42,075 nt of DNA from Cyclospora cayetanensis (taxonomy: Eukaryota > Apicomplexa > Conoidasida > Eucoccidiorida > Eimeriidae), in NCBI RefSeq assembly GCF_002999335.1, contig NW_020312211.1, forward strand, positions 1-42,075, given 5' to 3'. A model generated the notes under the pieces. The model had not been told where the DNA came from, ran no database searches, and saw only the letters and a list, made by a program, of their open reading frames with translations. The stretch's first letter is position 1. Every line of letters begins with the position of its first letter. Below are positions 10,501 through 23,300 of this stretch, one piece after another. The position numbers were made by a program, and so were the translations under genes.

Positions 10501-11693
10501 CCAGTGCCAACGTCGGCAGCCAACACTTCGTACCCGTGCAGAGGGGCGACGCGCTGCTCAATAGAGGCAGCATCCGTGAGATGCGGCTTGTTATCAATAA
10601 GCTGTAAGAGGGCTGGCAGCTGCCGGTGCTGCTCCAGGCCGAAGTCGCATTCTGTTGTTCCTGCCTTTGCTGCTGCAGTTCCTTCATCATCACAGCCTCC
10701 TGCTGCTGCTGCCGAATGAACCCGCGATCGCTTTCGCACGTGCCCTTCCTTCAACGGTGGCATCGCCTTCTTTTGCGGCTGCCGGGGGAGTCCTTCTTGG
10801 TGGGATGCTTCTTGCTGCACTGTTTCTTGCTGGCGCTCTTCCCGAGCGTTTGCCGCATGCAGGTAAATGATGCTGCCTCTAAAAGGCAGCTTTTCTGTGG
10901 CTCTCTCGAACTGCGCCAGCTGCTCAGGGCTCTCGAAGTCCCTGCAGCAGTACGTACACCGCACAAGGGCGAGACGCTGTGTGCGGCAAAGGCAAAAACG
11001 TATGTGCAGCAGCGCAGTATACCGACGCCACAGGGGCGCATGCCGAACCACTGACAATACCCTTCCCCATAAAAATCAACAATCGAGCGAAGCAGTAAAA
11101 CACAGCCGGCACGCTGCTGGCAAGCTTACAGGAACCCCCATGCTGCGGCGGCGGTCTTGTCCAGTCGCACGAACGGCAGCCCCTTTTCCCGCTGCGCAGT
11201 AATCGGCGCACGACATTAAACAAAGGGGTGCTTGGGAAGCAAGCCTTTATATACATATATGTATGGAAAAGGCCTGAGCGCAGTCTCGAGCGTAGCTCTG
11301 AGGCAGCGGATAAAAACGCACCATCCACTGCTCTATGACCTCCGCCTTGTTGCGCCTCCAGCTCTTGCAGGAAGCATGACGCCTTAAAAGATCCCCTGCT
11401 CTTGTTGCTGCCCCTTCGGCAGCCTCTCCAGCAGCCGCTGCAGCCGTTTGAGCTGCAGCTGGATCGCCACAGCGATTCGCCAACAGCGCGGCCCCGTCTG
11501 TGGCTGCAGCGGCGTGCGCGGCAGCCGCTGGTGCTGCTGCTGCACTCCTTGAATGCATCTTGCTGGCTGGCTCAAGCGCCTGTAAGCGCTGCTGCTTTGT
11601 AAGCCGTGGATAGGGGAAACGGTAGGTGTTTGTCCGGCAAACGAGAGCCAAGAAGAGCACTGCGGCAGGCACCACGGCCAGATGCTTCTGCAT
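6290..11693 (-). CDS. TRM2: tRNA (uracil-5-)-methyltransferase, TRM2/TRMT2A family, with RRM
   Basis: Exons in transcript order: start-11322, 11191-11130, 10941-10534, 10330-10285, 10144-9938, 9764-9350, 9008-8815, 8682-8638 (45 nt), 8343-8269, 8070-7809, 7710-7618, 7256-7049, 6689-6290. All junctions keep phase. The start is ATG 11693 (928 aa, hydrophobic leader MQKHLAVVPAAVLFLALV) or 11558 (883 aa). An RRM-like domain comes first (NKAEVIEQWM...DFESPEQLAQF...LPFRGSIIYLHAA). Then follow APLHGYSYYDQL, GYRNKCEFTIG, and TWRLLMVRTS. Next are FRLGPSSFFQTNTPA, SAM motif LLDVCSGAGTIAL, IGIEMVEAAVMDARRNA and DPPRMGLH. The catalytic motif is YVSCNCKTL, and the C-terminal block VDMFPHTLHCE carries the general-base Glu. 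The family transfers methyl from S-adenosylmethionine to C5 of U54 in tRNA. Oddities are SCNC in place of the usual SCNP, and two GC-AG introns (donors at 10284 and 9349). Confidence 0.88.
7496..7593. repeat. (AGT)n microsatellite in a TRM2 intron
   Basis: Nearly 100 bp of AGT units with a few AAT/AGG interruptions lie within intron 7617-7257 of the TRM2 gene. The poly-Leu reading frame across it on the minus strand is an artefact of the repeat. Confidence 0.9.
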
Positions 11694-12600
11694 GCGAAGC
11701 TCGTTTCGGCAGTTTTTACAAACTACCTCTAATCTGTCGTTGCTGCTGCTGCAACTTATGGCGCTGCAGCAATCGCGCAGAACTGGAAGGCGCAAGCACA
11801 CACCTCCGGCTGCGGCAGTAGAAAAAGACACATCACACCATAATACCCGGAAAAACAATATCTCCAACGACTCGCATCTTTAAACATGCGAAGGACTGCA
11901 TAGATAGGTTGCCGCCTTCATACTCTCGATGCTGCTGCATGCAGCAGCAGCAGCAGCAGTAGTAGCAGTAGCTGCTAGTGTAGGCTCACCTTGCACAGGG
12001 GGGCGGGCACAGGATCGTATCCACGCTGTTCAGAGAATCTTGAATTTTGGCCTTAGTAGGCCGAAGAGCTTCGGCTTTAGGCTCCTCGAGAGCAGAAGAA
12101 GGTTGACTTGTGCTGCAGCACTTGCATTTGTAGCAGCACAGGCACGCCTTGCCTGAACCACCAACAACCCCACCAGGGTATCGCGCAGCAGGAGCAGCAA
12201 CCTAGGCACATATAAAGCCCAGCGCACGACTGCTTGGCCATTGTGTTAGGGGCCTCTGCTTCGTTAGTATCCAATACCAGCAGCAGCAACGGCCAGCCCT
12301 ATCGCAAGTGCACGTTTGCCGCTGGAAGATCGATCCTTCACTAGAGGAAGGAGGAATAACATGGTATTCTTCCTGAACAACACTATAACCCCGCAGCCGC
12401 ATTTCTCTTTTTGAGATTTTTAATGACAGATCTGCTGCGGAGGCACGCCATGTAGGGCTTCGGCTCGACAGACTCGAAGTACAGCAAGTACGGTGGCAGC
12501 AACATACAGTCCAGCATCGTTCTCGAGCTGCCTGTGCTGCTTGTGCAGCACAGGCAGCTCAAGGCGTTGGAAGCGCTCAAGACACTGCAGCAACTTTAAA
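11694..12600 (-). other. Unassigned coding-like sequence upstream of TRM2 (possible zinc-ribbon/TM exons)
   Basis: On the minus strand a possible exon 12201-11990 (acceptor TGTGCCTAG, donor GCAAG|GTGAGC) reads ...RPTKAKIQDSLNSVDTILC and then PPPCA. It can be joined in phase to 11763, giving SAISCSSSNDRLEVVCKNCR and then the hydrophobic leader of TRM2. The result has two Cys pairs (CPPPC and CKNC) followed by a membrane-like segment. Further upstream, 12580-12383 contains a plausible peptide (LPPYLLYFESVEPKPYMACL). These may be a separate small zinc-ribbon membrane-protein gene or a longer TRM2 N-terminus. I do not recognise a family. Codon use looks coding, but the exon boundaries and gene limits are unproven. 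Confidence 0.35.
12525..12560. repeat. Perfect 16-bp hairpin with 4-nt loop
   Basis: GAGCTGCCTGTGCTGC, loop TTGT, then the exact reverse complement GCAGCACAGGCAGCTC. The hairpin lies in the region between the divergent TRM2 and PREX genes, about 220 bp before the PREX start codon. Confidence 0.85.
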
Positions 12601-12782
12601 AGAAGGAGCAAAAGCAAGCAGCATCCCTGCAAAACAATAAACTGCTTCTTTCCCGTGCCCGATGCACCCGCTGTTTGCAGCCGCAGACAGCCAAACAGCA
12701 GCCCCTGCTGCTGCAACCGGGAGGCGCAATAATAGATGAACGAGTGCGTTCGATCCCGCCCTCTCGCCGTCTGCGACAAAAG

Positions 12783-14297
12783 ATGGCTTCGAGTGTCTGT
12801 CCGCCGCAGCACCGGCAGCGGCAACAGCAGCAGCAGCGCTTGCTGAAGCAAGATCACCAATCATACGCCACTGAGTTTGCGCTAGCATGCCGATCCGCAT
12901 ACACAAGTGGAATCCTTAAGCTCCTGCTGCTCCTGCTGCTGGTGACGGTGAGTTGCTGGTGCGACTTGGCTGCTGCGGCATCGTACAGCAAGCGATCCTG
13001 GCAGCAGGCGTCGCTGCATGCACTACCCACCCTAGAAGGATGCTGCACCTGCAAGAAGAGGAGTTCGTGTGCCTTTCTACTGAGACAGGCCGCCCTCACG
13101 GAGCAGTCTGACGGCAAAGGGGGTAGACACGCCTCCAGCGCAGCTGCAGGAGGCGCAGGTGCTCCTGTTTCAACGGGCGGCATGCGCACTCTGCAGCGTC
13201 TACGGGGTATGTCAAGGTCTTCCTCTGCTGCTGATGGAGAGGAGGGGGAGAACACGCAGGAAAGGCAAGCTTTTCCGCTTAGCGAAGGCGATGACGGTGG
13301 CGATAGCGGCAAGGGCACAAGTGATGCTGCTCGTGGCAAGAGCCGTAGGAGTCGCTTATCGCCGTTTGTGGGCCCTCAGCTGCAGCAGCAACCGCCGTCG
13401 CAGCAGCCGTATCAGCAATTTTTGGGAGTGGGGAGTCGCTCTTCCGTCGAGGGGCCGTGGACTGATTCGTCGCCTTCTCCGTTCTTCAGCGAGCCGGTAT
13501 TCTACAGCAGCAGCAGCAACAGCAACACCAGCAATTATGCCGCCAAGGCGCCATTTGTTTCGCACTACTCGCAGCTGTACAGCTCCCCGGATTTGAGGTC
13601 CTATCTGCAACGCAAGGGCCTTGTCTTCTCCGAAGACGCGGAGAAGTTTGTTGTGACCTTCTGCCCCTTCTGCCCTCCCCACAAGAACAAGCGAGACAAC
13701 CTTAACAAGCTGATCTTTTTTAGAAACTCGGGCAATTTTTACTGCCACAGGTGCGGCTCTAAAGGTAGCCTCTTCGACTTCAAGATGCGCACAGGCGACC
13801 TGAGCAGCAGCAGCGGCGGCAGTGGTGCAGAGGGCATGTTTCTCCCGCAACAGCGGCAGCAGCAAGCGATGATGCTGACGCTGCCCGCCCCTCTATTCGA
13901 CGGGGGGCAGTGCGAAAACACAAACGTCCCCGGGGTGCACCCGCACAGGGAGCAGCACCAGCCACAGCTAGACGTGTATGCGAAGAACCTGGCAGCTGTC
14001 GCCACGGTCGCTGCTGCTGAAGGAGGCAACAGCGGCAACAGGGCAAACAGCGAGGACTGCCATAGGCGCGTGCTGAGGTATCTTACCGAGAAGCGGGGCC
14101 TAAAGGTGGAAACGGTGCGATTTCTTAGCTGCTAGGCTGCACAAGTCTTAGTATGGCCATTGATTCGCGCTGCTGCTAAAAAGGGGATACTGCGATCGGG
14201 AGGAGGGGGGAGAGGAACGAAGGGGAAGGCGGCGGAGGGCAAAGGGTGGTAGTACTACTAAAAAAACGTCGCCAATCGCTTGTTATGAACGGCTATT

Positions 14298-14354
<57 letters not shown>

Positions 14355-17300
14355 TTTTTGCAGCTTCTTGAGTTTGGTGTAGGCTCTGGTGTCTTCTTCT
14401 TTCCACCGGCTAGTGGCGAAGGCCCGTAAGTCTCTCCCTGCGCTGTAGGGGTGCTGCGTTGCACTTCGCACGACGTGAACACTCCCTTGCCCTTGCTGGT
14501 TTTACTAGAGGACCGCTTTGCACGGCGTGGTGTTGATTATTTGCGTTTTACCGCATTTGTAGCCCTTTTAAATATATATATACATATATAAATGTATATA
14601 TAAATTCACATATGTATACACATGTATATGTACGTATATGTAATATATATATATATATATCGATATATATATACGCATGTGCATATCCATGTATATCTGT
14701 ATACACGTATAAATATGTGTGTACACTGCCCATGTTTGTTGTGCAAGGCTTTCTGCACGACTGGCGCAACCCCTCCTGTTTGATTGTTTCATTGCCTTGC
14801 GGCTTTGCTGTCTTCTGACTGCTGCAGCTCTGAGCCGCACTGCTGTGTGACGTTTCCGTGGATGCCGGCTGTACACTGCCGCGCTCCAGGTGCAGGGGAG
14901 GCCTCTTCGCGGCGTGGCCTTAAGGGCGTAGCGTCAGGACAGACGAAGCCTATGCCTGTCAGGCTAAAAGTTCGGAGCATCGAAGACAAGAGCTGCATGC
15001 GTCTGGAGCCGTGCAGGGCCAGCGGGAAGTGGGGTCTTTTCGGTGCTGACGTCGTGTTGCGACAGTTGTGGAGGAGCAGCACTGGCAGTACCAGCAGCAG
15101 TAACAAAAAGGCGCACGCAGATGCATCGCAGCCTGTAGCTGCTGCTGCTGAGGTGCCTCCAGAGGACGAAGCAGGGGCTGCAGCTGCTGGGCGGCACCAA
15201 CAGGAGCAGCAACAGCAACAGCAACAGGAGCAGCAACAGCAACAGCAGCTGTATTCTGGAGATGCCATATGCATAGCTGAGGGGGAATTTGACGCGATGG
15301 CTATTTGGCAGCAAACAGGGATGCCGACTGTTTCAGTTCCAGTGGGAGCCAACAGCCTGCCTCCGTACCTGCTTCCCTTCTTTGAGCGCTTCAAGTCCAT
15401 CTATTTGGTGCGTTGGTGTATGTGTATGTGTATGTGTGTGTTATAAGCTGCTCGAGAAACCCTAGGGTGCTGCGCTACGGCTGCAGCTAGTGTGTCTCCG
15501 CATAGAAAGAAGGCACCGTGTGCCCTGCTGTCGTGTGCACTCCTCTCCTGCATCGCTCGCGTGTGTCTCATGTTGCCGCTCCTGAGCGGTGCTACGCATG
15601 CTGTATGTTTTGCCTCGCTTCCATGCAGTGGTTTGATGAAGACTCGGCAGGCCGCGAGGGCGCAGATCTATGGGCATCCAAGCTAGGCATCAGTCGCTGC
15701 CACGTCGTGAGGCACACGGACGAAATCCTCGAGCACTTGCGACAGCGACTGCAAACTCCGGGGAAGGCGCTGGCAGAGGACAAAACAGAAGAAGACGAGG
15801 AGGAGGAGATGCGCATTCCTAAGGACGCTAACGAGTGTCTTCTCGCAGGCCTTGATCTTCGAACCCTGCTCTGCTCAGCTCGACGCGTACCTCACCAGCA
15901 GATCCTGACCTTCCAGGATCTCCGATCACGTGTTATGCACGAACTTGTTGAGCCAGGTAGGATGTCGCTTTGCCTTGCCAGCGTCTACGTGTCTACACCA
16001 ATCGCGCCGCTGCTGCTGATGCTGCTGCACTTCCGCCTCCTCCCCCTGTAGACGGAAGGTCGCGCTGCTGCGTCTCGGAGAGAAAACGCTGTGCTACGCT
16101 TTCTGGCTGCGGTGGTGTACTACAGCTGCAACGCGAGGCCTGCAAAGTGCCACTCTACCCGCCTTTACGGCCATACTCGGTACGCGCGAATCTCTCCAGA
16201 TACAGGGAGACAGACAGAGAGAGGGAAAAAAACAGAGAGAGGCAGAGAAACAGAGAGAAGAGACATGAGGGGCAAGGATTCCAAGGGTGTCACAGGACCT
16301 TTTACGGAGGGCGTGTGTTTTGAGGGGTTCTTTCTCGTTTACTGCCTATACTTGCCTCTCTAGGCGTGTTTTTCTGCGTGTTCGGTGCTGCTTCTTTCCT
16401 CTTTTTAAAGAGAGGGGAGGTAGAGGAAGGCAGAGAGGGATAAGGGAGGTAGAAAAAGCAAACAGGGATATACGGAGGCTGCGGATGTTTTATCTTTCGT
16501 GCGTTACGGCTTTTCATGCGGCCTCTCTGTGTGGGTAATTGGATGAGGAAGATGCAGATGTGCGTCTTTGCGACCTTGTGCAGGGGGTTTCCGCCGAGGA
16601 GAACTAAGCATCTGGACCGGAGGGACAGGCGCTGGCAAAACAACTGCGCTCTCTCAGCTGTCTCTTGATTTCTGCTCACAGGGTGTACCGACTCTCTGGG
16701 GTTCGTTTGAAGTAAACAACATTAGGTGTGTATTTCCGCATGTTGTGGATAGCGTGGCGGGGGGAAGTACTTGTAGCCGAGGTTTGTAGGGGCCACTGGA
16801 GGGAGACACATTCCTGCTGAGGTGTCGACTGTTGATAAAAGTTACGCTGCTGCTGTGTAGCTGCGTCTGTGCGTGCTGGTTGCCTTAGGCTGCTGCGAAT
16901 GATGATGCTGCAGTTCAGCGATGGGGTAGCAGGAGCCAGTCGTAAGGATTTTTCTCGAGTAGCAGACTCTTTTGCACAGCTGCCGCTCTGGCTGTTGCGC
17001 TTCCACGGATCAACTAGCGTGGAGGAGGTAAGCTGCCGCTTCCTCACCCTCTTTTAGAGGCTTTGCGGTTCGGACGTGTCTTCAGTTGCCTTCGTATTAT
17101 ATTGGAACTAGCTAGCTCATGCGGGCCTTTTTTGTTGCCTCTTCTCTTTGTCTGTCATTCTCTCACTCATTCTCTTTCCCTCTTTCTTTCTGTCATTCTC
17201 TCACTCGTTCTCTCTCCCTCTTTCTTTCTGTCATTCTCTCACTCATTCTCTCTCCCTCTTTCTTTCTGTCATTCGCTCACTCATTCTCTCTCCCTCTTTC

Positions 17301-20300
17301 TGTCTATCATTCTCTCACTCATTCTCTCTCGTGGTTACCTTGGCGCCTAGGCTTGGTGATTCGGAGAGCAGTGTGTAAGAGGACTATTGCTCTGATGCGC
17401 ACGACGGGGGACTGGACAGATCGTTTCCTTCCATTTTGCGAAGAGTGCGGTTGCAGGCTAGGATGTAGGTGGGCGAATCAATTGTCGAGGCCTGTCTCTG
17501 CTTGCTTTGTTGTGTCTGCTGTCTCTGCAGGTTTTGGATGCGATGGACTACGCGGTGTATGCACACGATGTTGGCCATGTGGTAATCGACAATTTGCAGT
17601 TTATGTTGTCGGGCCAGGCGCGGCAGTCGGACATATGGGATCTTCAAAACTCGGCAATCGCATCCTTTCGCCGATTTGCAACACAACGCAACGTACACCT
17701 CTCCATTGTGGTGCACCCGAGGAAAGAGGTAAGAACGAATGTGTGAGCGAGAGGGGGAGAGCAGCGCCGCGGCAGACAAATCAAAACAAGCATGGAACAA
17801 CGGCGCAGTATATATATACATATATATAAAACCAAGCATGGAACAAAGGCACAGTATACATATATATAAACCCTTTACCCCGCCGAGGTGCATCTATGAA
17901 GAATTGCACGCACTGAAGAAGGCCTTTCTCCTGCACCTGCTGCTGCTTCGGTTGTTTTCCACGTGCTCGCGCAGGATGACCATGTGCCCCTAGGCCTCTC
18001 CTCCGTCTTTGGCAGCGTCAAGTCAACGCAGGAGGCGGATAATGTCGTGATTCTGCAGCGCGAAGCCTCGAGGACTTCTCATCAAAGCCGCCATGAGCAG
18101 CAGCTGCCGCAAGGGCTCCAGCAGCACCTTCAGCGAGGCGGTCCCAACCGGCATAAACAGCGCCGCATGCATTATGCCCTTGAAATTCGGAAGAATCGTT
18201 TTTCTGGGGAGCTTGGATCGGTGCCCTATGTATTCGACCCTACGTCCCTCTTGATGCGGGTGGGTGCGAGGAGGGGCAGGAGCAGAAACAGCAAGGGAAA
18301 AACTACAGCGCTGAGAAAAGTAGAGCAAGGAAGAACAGTCCACGTGTTCAGGGGCTGTTTCTTCCGAGGCAAAGCCTTCTGTGTTGGTTCTGCATGCGCC
18401 TTGCTCTCTCTTGTGTTGGCGCTGTATGTGCGCAGGCCGTCGAGGGGGCACGAGCTGGCGAGAGTGCCTTTGGAGCGGAGGATGCGCACGAGATGCATCG
18501 CGGCGAGGCCGCCGCTGCAGCAGAATCAGCAGCACAGGAAGGGAGGCGCCTCGATTTTGGCTTGCGCAGCAGCGCTCGAGACGCAGTGGCCTTCAAGGGG
18601 GTGCACGAGCCAAAGTCTTTGATGAGCCTGTAAGGACCAGCGGCGCTTGCCTTCTTTGAGAGCGGTGTCTTTCTTTCGTATGTTGCACTCTGCGCGTGCT
18701 GTCTGGACCGAATGCAGAAGTGCTAGCAGCGGTAGATCGCGCATGCTGTTTCTCAGGTGGCCTTTGTTGGCCTGGGAAGCTCCACGTGTAATATGTCGCT
18801 TGGCGCGGGATGCGTGCACGGCGCTTTTGTGCCTTCTGCTGCAGGTTCGCCCCCAGAGGATTTCCTCTGAATTCGATGGCTTCCGCGGCAGCCCCTCCAA
18901 GGAGCACGCAGAGGCTGTGGCTCTCAGAAGAAAGGCCTCGCGCAGGCCACCCCATAGCGGCTGCGCACTCCCCGCCTCCTCCGGCACCCTGCGCCGATCT
19001 CGCTGCAGCTGCGGAAGGCCTTGTTCCCGTGGAGGCGACGACACCCTCGAAGTTCGAAGCAAGCAGGGGGGCTACCACCCACCCAGAGCCGGATGGAGAT
19101 AATCGGCTCTCTAATAGGACAGCCGCGCCAGCAGACGCGGCAAAAAAAGCTCCAAAGGCCATTGAGTTGTCAGGAGAGCTACCCATTGCTGTCCTACGGG
19201 AGATTGCTGCTGCTCTGCCGCTGCAGCCGCCCATTAAAACCGCCGGCGCGGGCCGTACCAAGGCCTTGCTCTTGGAGGATCTGCAGGCGGCGGCACACAG
19301 CAGCCCCAAGATCAAAGCCTGCATTGACAGCATGCTGCAGCAGCACGAGCGCTTGCTGCAGCGCCAGCAGCAGCAACAACAACACCAACAGCAACTCCTA
19401 CTCACAGCAGCAGGGCAGGTCGACCTCGAAGTAGCCCCTCAATCTCAGAATCAGTCCGCGGATCCCACAGCTGCAGGCGCTGTATTTGCTGGCAATCTCT
19501 CGCAGGGGCTTACAGGGGCACCACCGCATGTCACATTGACGCAAAAAATTCCCCTAAGCCACTACCTAGAGCAGCGCAACAGCAGCTACGCGAAGGCGGC
19601 GCGGCTGGATCTGGAGGCTCTAAGGAAGCGATCCGACGCTTCTGCAGCAGAACGCGGTGACTGCCCCGCCGCAGCCCCTGAAGAGAGTGCACTGCCTCCT
19701 GCTGCATGCACGGGCTCTCCTGAAAAGCCTCTCAATTCGAGCGAAAACGCTAAAGAAAGGACTCCAGACGCGGCGGCATCCCCTAGAGAAGGCGCGTCAG
19801 GCGAATCGGCTAGCAGCGACAGCAGCGCCAGCAGCAGCGAGGAAGTTGTCTTCGTGCAAGTGCCTCTGCACGTGCAGGACGAGCGTTTGTCCTCCGACTT
19901 TGTGTTGATAGATTCTCCCTCCAAGGCGCGGAGAGTTGAGGTGTTGCTCAGGAAGCTGCTGGAGTTCTTGCAGCAGGAGGCAAGCAGCAAGAAGCACCAG
20001 CAACAGGGGCAGTCACCTTCACTACCGCAACAAGAACTCAAACAGCAACCCGAGTTGCAGCAGCGGCTCAATCCAGAGTGGCAGCCTGAAGCAGGGGGCT
20101 ATCGACAGCCAGAAGGTCTTATCGCAATGGGCCTAGACGTGGAAACTACGGGCCTTGATCCTCATTCCTCCAGCCTTAGGTACGCGTGGTAGAGAAGGCT
20201 CTGGTCTGTCTAGTCCTCGAACCTGCTCTAGCCACCCCGCAAGCAGCTGCCTTTGATGCGGTCCTGCCTGCCAGCCGCACGGGCGATGCTTCAAACCCGC

Positions 20301-23300
20301 ATCAACAGAAGCCGTATGTGCGCCACGCTTTTTGTTGCAGGCTGGTTCAAGTTGCTTTGCCAGAGCTGCCCTGTCTGGTATATGACGTTGCTAAGCTACC
20401 CCCCGCCTCATTGGAGGGCCTTCTGCTGCTCCTGCAGACACCCCTCATCACCAAAGTCATGCATCACGCCAAATTTGATCTCAGCTTCCTTTCGCAATTT
20501 CTGCTCAAACTCAGGCAGCAGCAGCATCAGCAGCAGGAGGAGGAGACACAACATCAGCAGCAGCAGCGGGGGGAGGAGACGCAAAATCATCAGCAGCAGC
20601 AGGAGCAGAAGCAGCAGCAAGAAGCAGAGGGCGGCGATGCCGTTGCCCAGATCGCCATGGGTGCTACTGCAGTACAACAGCAGGGGGAGAGTGGCACGAG
20701 TGGCAGTGCGAGCTTCGCGCGGCGTTCCGCGGAGTACACGCTTGCTGCATCCGAAGAGTTGGGGGGCTTAAGTCCTCCATTCTTCGATACGCTACTGGCG
20801 AGTCGGTTGTTGGAAGCAGGGCAGATTCACTCGGGTTTTTCCTTAGCGCAGGTGACTGAGAGGGCCCTTGGTGTTTTCCTCGACAAGCAAATGCAAGTCA
20901 GCGACTGGAAGCTCCCCGAGCTCAGTGACGAGCAGCTCCTGTATGCCGCAAGGTGCGTGCGTGTACTACGGGTGTGTCTCGAAGACGCCAGTAGCTCCAG
21001 TTCTGTATAGAGAGAGGTGTGCGCTTCTTCACGGTTCGCGCTGGTATACTCACGTGAAGGCCCTCTAGGGGGCGGGAAGGGAAGGGGGGAGGTGGTGTTG
21101 TGGTTTTTTATGAAAGACATTTCATGCGTGGTAAGGTGCAGAAAAGCCTAGGAGGACTGGGTCACGTTTCTGCGGGTCTGACTGCTGCAGAGACGCGGCC
21201 GTTCTGCTGCCGCTTCACGATCGGCTGAGCCGTCGATTGCAGCAGCACCAGCTGTTGCGCGTTGCTGACTTGGAGCACCGCACCCTCCCCGCAGGTGTTT
21301 TTTCTATAAAATGAGTCCTTAACGCGTACTTGTGCTGTACAGCCCGCGGCAGCAGCCGAGGCCTTGTGTGTCTGGTTCTAGCCCTCACACGTGGTGCCCC
21401 TGGCTATTAGCGCTTTCCAAGAGTGCGAAAGGTGCTGCCCGCATCACTAGCCTCCAGTGCTGCTAGTGGATGTGCAAATGCTGAGTCTGCTGCAGTTGTC
21501 TCGATGGAGAGGACAGGCATGGCGCTCGACATGACGTGCTGGAACGGGTTGGCAGAGCGTCTGCGGAAGGAGCAGGAGGAGGCCGCTAACGCCTTGCTCG
21601 AGCAGCTTGGCGAGACGGCTGAAACCATCAATCTCAATTCCCAGAGACAGATTCTCGAGGCCCTTCGCCGCGTGGGCGTCTCGCACGCCCCTTCTACTCG
21701 GCAGCGCCCTCCGGCTGCCAAGGCAGACGCTGGGGCAGCAGCAGCAGATGCATCAACAACCAATCCATTCGTACTGACAGACACAGGAGACAACACGCTC
21801 AGTCGTCTTTCACACTTCCCCGCAGTCGCCGCCCTGCGCAATTTTAGGAGGGCCTCCAAGGCTGTTTCTGCCTTTGCTGAACGGCTGCCTCGGCACGTCA
21901 ACCCCACCACTGGTACGCTCTACCTCTAAAGGAAAGCGAGTCTTGCCTTTGCGCTTTTCCCATCATCGCGCAAATTCTTCGGAGGGCGTGCTCGCGGGCT
22001 CGCTTCATGGCTTCACATTCTCGAATGCCGCTTTCCCTAGTTGGCTGGCTGCCCCGCCATTCCTAATTCACACCGCTCGCTGAGGCAGAGCGACAGGTGT
22101 AAAAGCAAGCAGACATCCACAGGCATGCGAAGGCACTGGCCTTTTGAGTGTCTCCTCAGGGCGCATTCATGCGCAACTGCATCAGTGCGGAGCTGGCAGC
22201 GGCCGCTTCTCCTGTGACTCACCTAATCTTCAGCAGATCCCTAGAGAAGCCGCCTTCCGCCGCTGCTTTGTTCCAGCTGCGCATCGCCTACTGTTGAACC
22301 TCCCAGCCGTTCCCGCTGCAGGCGCTGCCGATGAGGCTCGCGCTGATGACGCTGCACAGAAATTCTCCTCGGATGAAGCTGCTGACGCGGCAGCAGCCCT
22401 AAAGCCCCCTGCCGCACCTACAGATGCAGCGCACCAAGAGAAATGGAAATTCCTTATTGCAGACTTCTCCCAAATCGAGCTCCGCATCGCAGCAGATATT
22501 GCCCAAGACGAGAAAATGATCGAAGCCTACCAAAAGGTCAGTTGCTGCCCCTTTGGCGGCGTGCCTCTTACTCGAGGCATCGTGCGTTGAGGCTTTTGCT
22601 GCTGCCGCTTTAAATCCACGTGAGCCTCTTAAGAGGGGCCTCACTGTGCTTGCCGCGCTTCAGGGTCAAGACCTTCACCGCTTGACGGCTTCATTACTCC
22701 TCTCAAAGCCCGAGGACAAGCTGAGCAAGGCTGATCGCCAGCTAGCCAAAGCTGTGAACTTTGGCCTTATCTATGGTGAGTTGCGGCAGGAACGAGCGTA
22801 GCCTCATCCCTGCTCCTCCTCTTGCCAGTACCTCCACTCCGAACCTGCACACACTCGTATGCATACACATACGCATACACACGCATACACATACACCTAT
22901 ACATAGACATACACATAGACACGCACACCCACACACCCTGAACGCTGTCTATCTCTAGAACGCTCGCTATGAAAGGGCCAGCAGCCATGCAGGGCTCGCA
23001 TGAGGGAGAAAGCGGGAAGATGGACCGTTAAGCAGCAACGCTTTGTATCTGCGATCGTCTCCTGTGCAGGGATTAGCGTGCCTCGGTTCCGCGAGTACGC
23101 GCTGTCTGCCTACGGCGTCTCTCTGACGCCTGCAGAAGCTCGAGCGTTTCATGCCAACTTTTTCAAGCATTTTAGAGGCATCACTCGTTGGCATCAGCAG
23201 CAGAAGGTGCGGGCCTCCTCCCTTGGCCTTTGTCTCTGCAGTCCTCACCCCTGGTTCAGGGAGACGCCCCCTGTGACATAACGGGTGTAATAACGTCCAG

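Noticed and set aside
12854..13339. 161-codon minus-strand frame opposite PREX exon 1
   Set aside because: Antisense shadow of a coding exon whose sense frame carries the leader and linker of PREX.
14258..14482. His-Thr repeat frame on the minus strand
   Set aside because: Translation of the (GT)n microsatellite in PREX intron 1; no other support.
17063..17378. Overlapping Ser/Leu-rich plus-strand frames
   Set aside because: All three plus-strand frames are open because the 38-bp CT repeat has no stop. The region lies between two PREX helicase exons that join with matching phase.
19586..20071. Ser-rich minus-strand frame
   Set aside because: Antisense of the CAG-rich PREX linker; the sense frame is phase-joined to exons on both sides.
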